Shown: positions 63,026 through 64,000 of the stretch, one piece after another | How positions within the stretch are numbered: the first letter of the stretch is position 1 | Layout of the letters: each line of letters starts with the position of its first letter | Origin: Parablautia sp. Marseille-Q6255 | Lineage (GTDB): Bacteria; Bacillota; Clostridia; Lachnospirales; Lachnospiraceae | Reading direction: 5' to 3' | NCBI RefSeq assembly: GCF_951230155.1 | Contig: NZ_CATNVD010000020.1 | Location: forward strand, 1 to 64,000 | Length of the DNA: 64,000 nt | Notes under the pieces: model-generated | What the model was told of the DNA's origin: nothing | What the model saw: the letters and a program-made list of their open reading frames with translations, nothing else | Databases searched by the model: none | Program-made: the position numbers and the translations under genes

Positions 63026-64000
63026 ATGACAGACAGAGAAAATTTTTTGTCACTGCTTCGCAGACAGGGGTATGAGCGTGTGCCGGTGGAATTTATACTG
63101 TGTCCGCATTTGCAGGAGGTATGTAAGAAGGAACTGGGGGCAGAGGATTATGAGGAATATTTCGGCTTTCCATGGCGCAGAGTGGATGACCTGCGGCTGG
63201 TCGGGCATGATGTGGAACAGTATCGGAAATTTTATCAAAGACCCCTTGCGCAGGGAGCAGACATTGATCTTTGGGGAGTAGGGCACGAAAAGTCCCCGAA
63301 CAGTATGCATATGACTTACATGCGGCATCCGCTGGAGGATATGGAGACGCTGGAGGAGATACAGAACTATCCCTATCCTGATTTTGCGCATGCGGACGGA
63401 TCTCATCAGGCTGAGCAGGTGCGCCGGATCAAAGAAAGGGATCTGATCGCTATTGGCGATATGCAGATGACGATCTGGGAGTGCGCATGGTATATGCGCA
63501 GCATGGAAGAGCTGTTCTGCGATATGATGGAGGAAAATGAGATCGCAGAGTTCCTGTTTGATAAGGTAACGGAGCTTTCTCTGATCCGGGCAAAGGCGTA
63601 TGTGAATGCGGGCGTGGATGTCCTGTTTTTGGGGGATGATATCGGAATGCAGCATACGATCATGATGAGCGAGGAGCTGTACTGCACCTGGATCAAGCCG
63701 CGTCTGAAATATATCATTGATGAGGTGAAAAAGATCAACCCGGATCTGATCGTATTTTATCATTCCTGCGGATTTATTGAGCCGATGATTCCGCATTTGA
63801 TCGAGGCAGGGGTAGATGTACTCAACCCGATTCAGAGTGAGTGTATGGATTTTGAGGAAATCTTCCGTAAATATGGAGACCGGATTTCTTTTCACGGTAC
63901 GATCGGCACGCAGACGGTGATGCCGCATGGTACGCCGGAGGAAGTAAAGCAGGCAGTATGGAGAAATCTCGATATTGCAGGAGAAAAAGGCGGGCTTTTT
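63026..64000 (+). CDS. Uroporphyrinogen decarboxylase-family (corrinoid methyltransferase-like) protein, partial
   Basis: The first 325 codons; the gene runs off the window. The fold is URO-D-like: GYERVPVEFILCPHLQ, AIGDMQMTIWECAWYMRS, VDVLFLGDDIGMQHTIMM, FYHSCGFIEPMIPHLIEAGVDVLNPIQ and ISFHGTIGTQTVMPHGTPEEV. Members away from haem genes commonly act as methyltransferases (MtaA/MtbA-like) that move methyl groups between corrinoid proteins and cofactors. The HSC of FYHSCG may provide zinc ligands. ATG 63026 has AAGGAGGAAG upstream. Confidence 0.85.
   Translation, partial: MTDRENFLSLLRRQGYERVPVEFILCPHLQEVCKKELGAEDYEEYFGFPWRRVDDLRLVGHDVEQYRKFYQRPLAQGADIDLWGVGHEKSPNSMHMTYMRHPLEDMETLEEIQNYPYPDFAHADGSHQAEQVRRIKERDLIAIGDMQMTIWECAWYMRSMEELFCDMMEENEIAEFLFDKVTELSLIRAKAYVNAGVDVLFLGDDIGMQHTIMMSEELYCTWIKPRLKYIIDEVKKINPDLIVFYHSCGFIEPMIPHLIEAGVDVLNPIQSECMDFEEIFRKYGDRISFHGTIGTQTVMPHGTPEEVKQAVWRNLDIAGEKGGLF

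Overview
The window looks like the chromosome of a gut Lachnospiraceae (Clostridia, Firmicutes). The signs are strong AGGAGG-type ribosome sites, sigma-A promoters with 16-18 bp spacers, a de novo NAD operon ending in a NiaR/3H repressor gene, a two-gene minimal SUF system, large AAA+/AraC/LytTR content and Firmicute-type RpoB/RpoC. This is inference from gene content; no 16S gene is present.

Layout. 1-124 is the 3' tail of a group II intron (end of its reverse transcriptase, then domains V and VI). 245-521 is a strongly self-complementary intergenic element. 552-8324 holds an aldo/keto reductase, the nadA-nadB-nadC-niaR operon and the metQ / metNI methionine importer. 8435-13440 is a disturbed block: two identical 1,671-bp IS110-family elements in inverted orientation flank ridA and the 3' half of an ABC exporter gene. 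The exporter's 5' half lies at 13441-14165, and its partner gene (14165-15916) carries a nonsense codon near its start, so both halves of a heterodimeric exporter appear dead. A solo HicB-like gene leads that operon. 16533-22446 holds a secreted protein, a different IS110-family element, a LytTR response regulator and two tandem GHKL sensor kinases, the first broken by an in-frame TAG. 22541-22811 is a striking array of seven imperfectly palindromic 20-bp motifs at a 41-43 bp pitch.

22916-37174 is mostly housekeeping and accessory metabolism: MarR, GNAT, a C_GCAxxG_C_C protein, a Lon-like ATPase without a protease domain, an M20 amidohydrolase, aroA, a membrane-anchored EEP hydrolase, sufC-sufB, a CsoR-type copper promoter driving copA fused in frame to a copZ-like domain, an AlaX-type editing protein and an Fe-S aldo/keto reductase. 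37338-40781 is an AT-rich island with an XRE repressor divergent from a 976-residue surface protein with seven 41-residue repeats. An IS30-family element (40871-42511) sits immediately before rpoB.

42678-50282 is rpoB-rpoC under its own promoter and closed by a 19-bp-stem terminator. 50394-60469 has a VanZ-like protein with a Gly/Tyr/Pro repeat tail, a sugar ABC importer (ATPase, permease, binding protein), an AraC regulator, a large DUF5107-type/TPR protein and an AllA-like protein; together these look like one carbohydrate-use locus. 60556-63003 holds a perfect 40-bp palindrome abutting a truncated reductase remnant, two GNAT genes and another AraC regulator. The window ends inside a uroporphyrinogen-decarboxylase-family methyltransferase gene.
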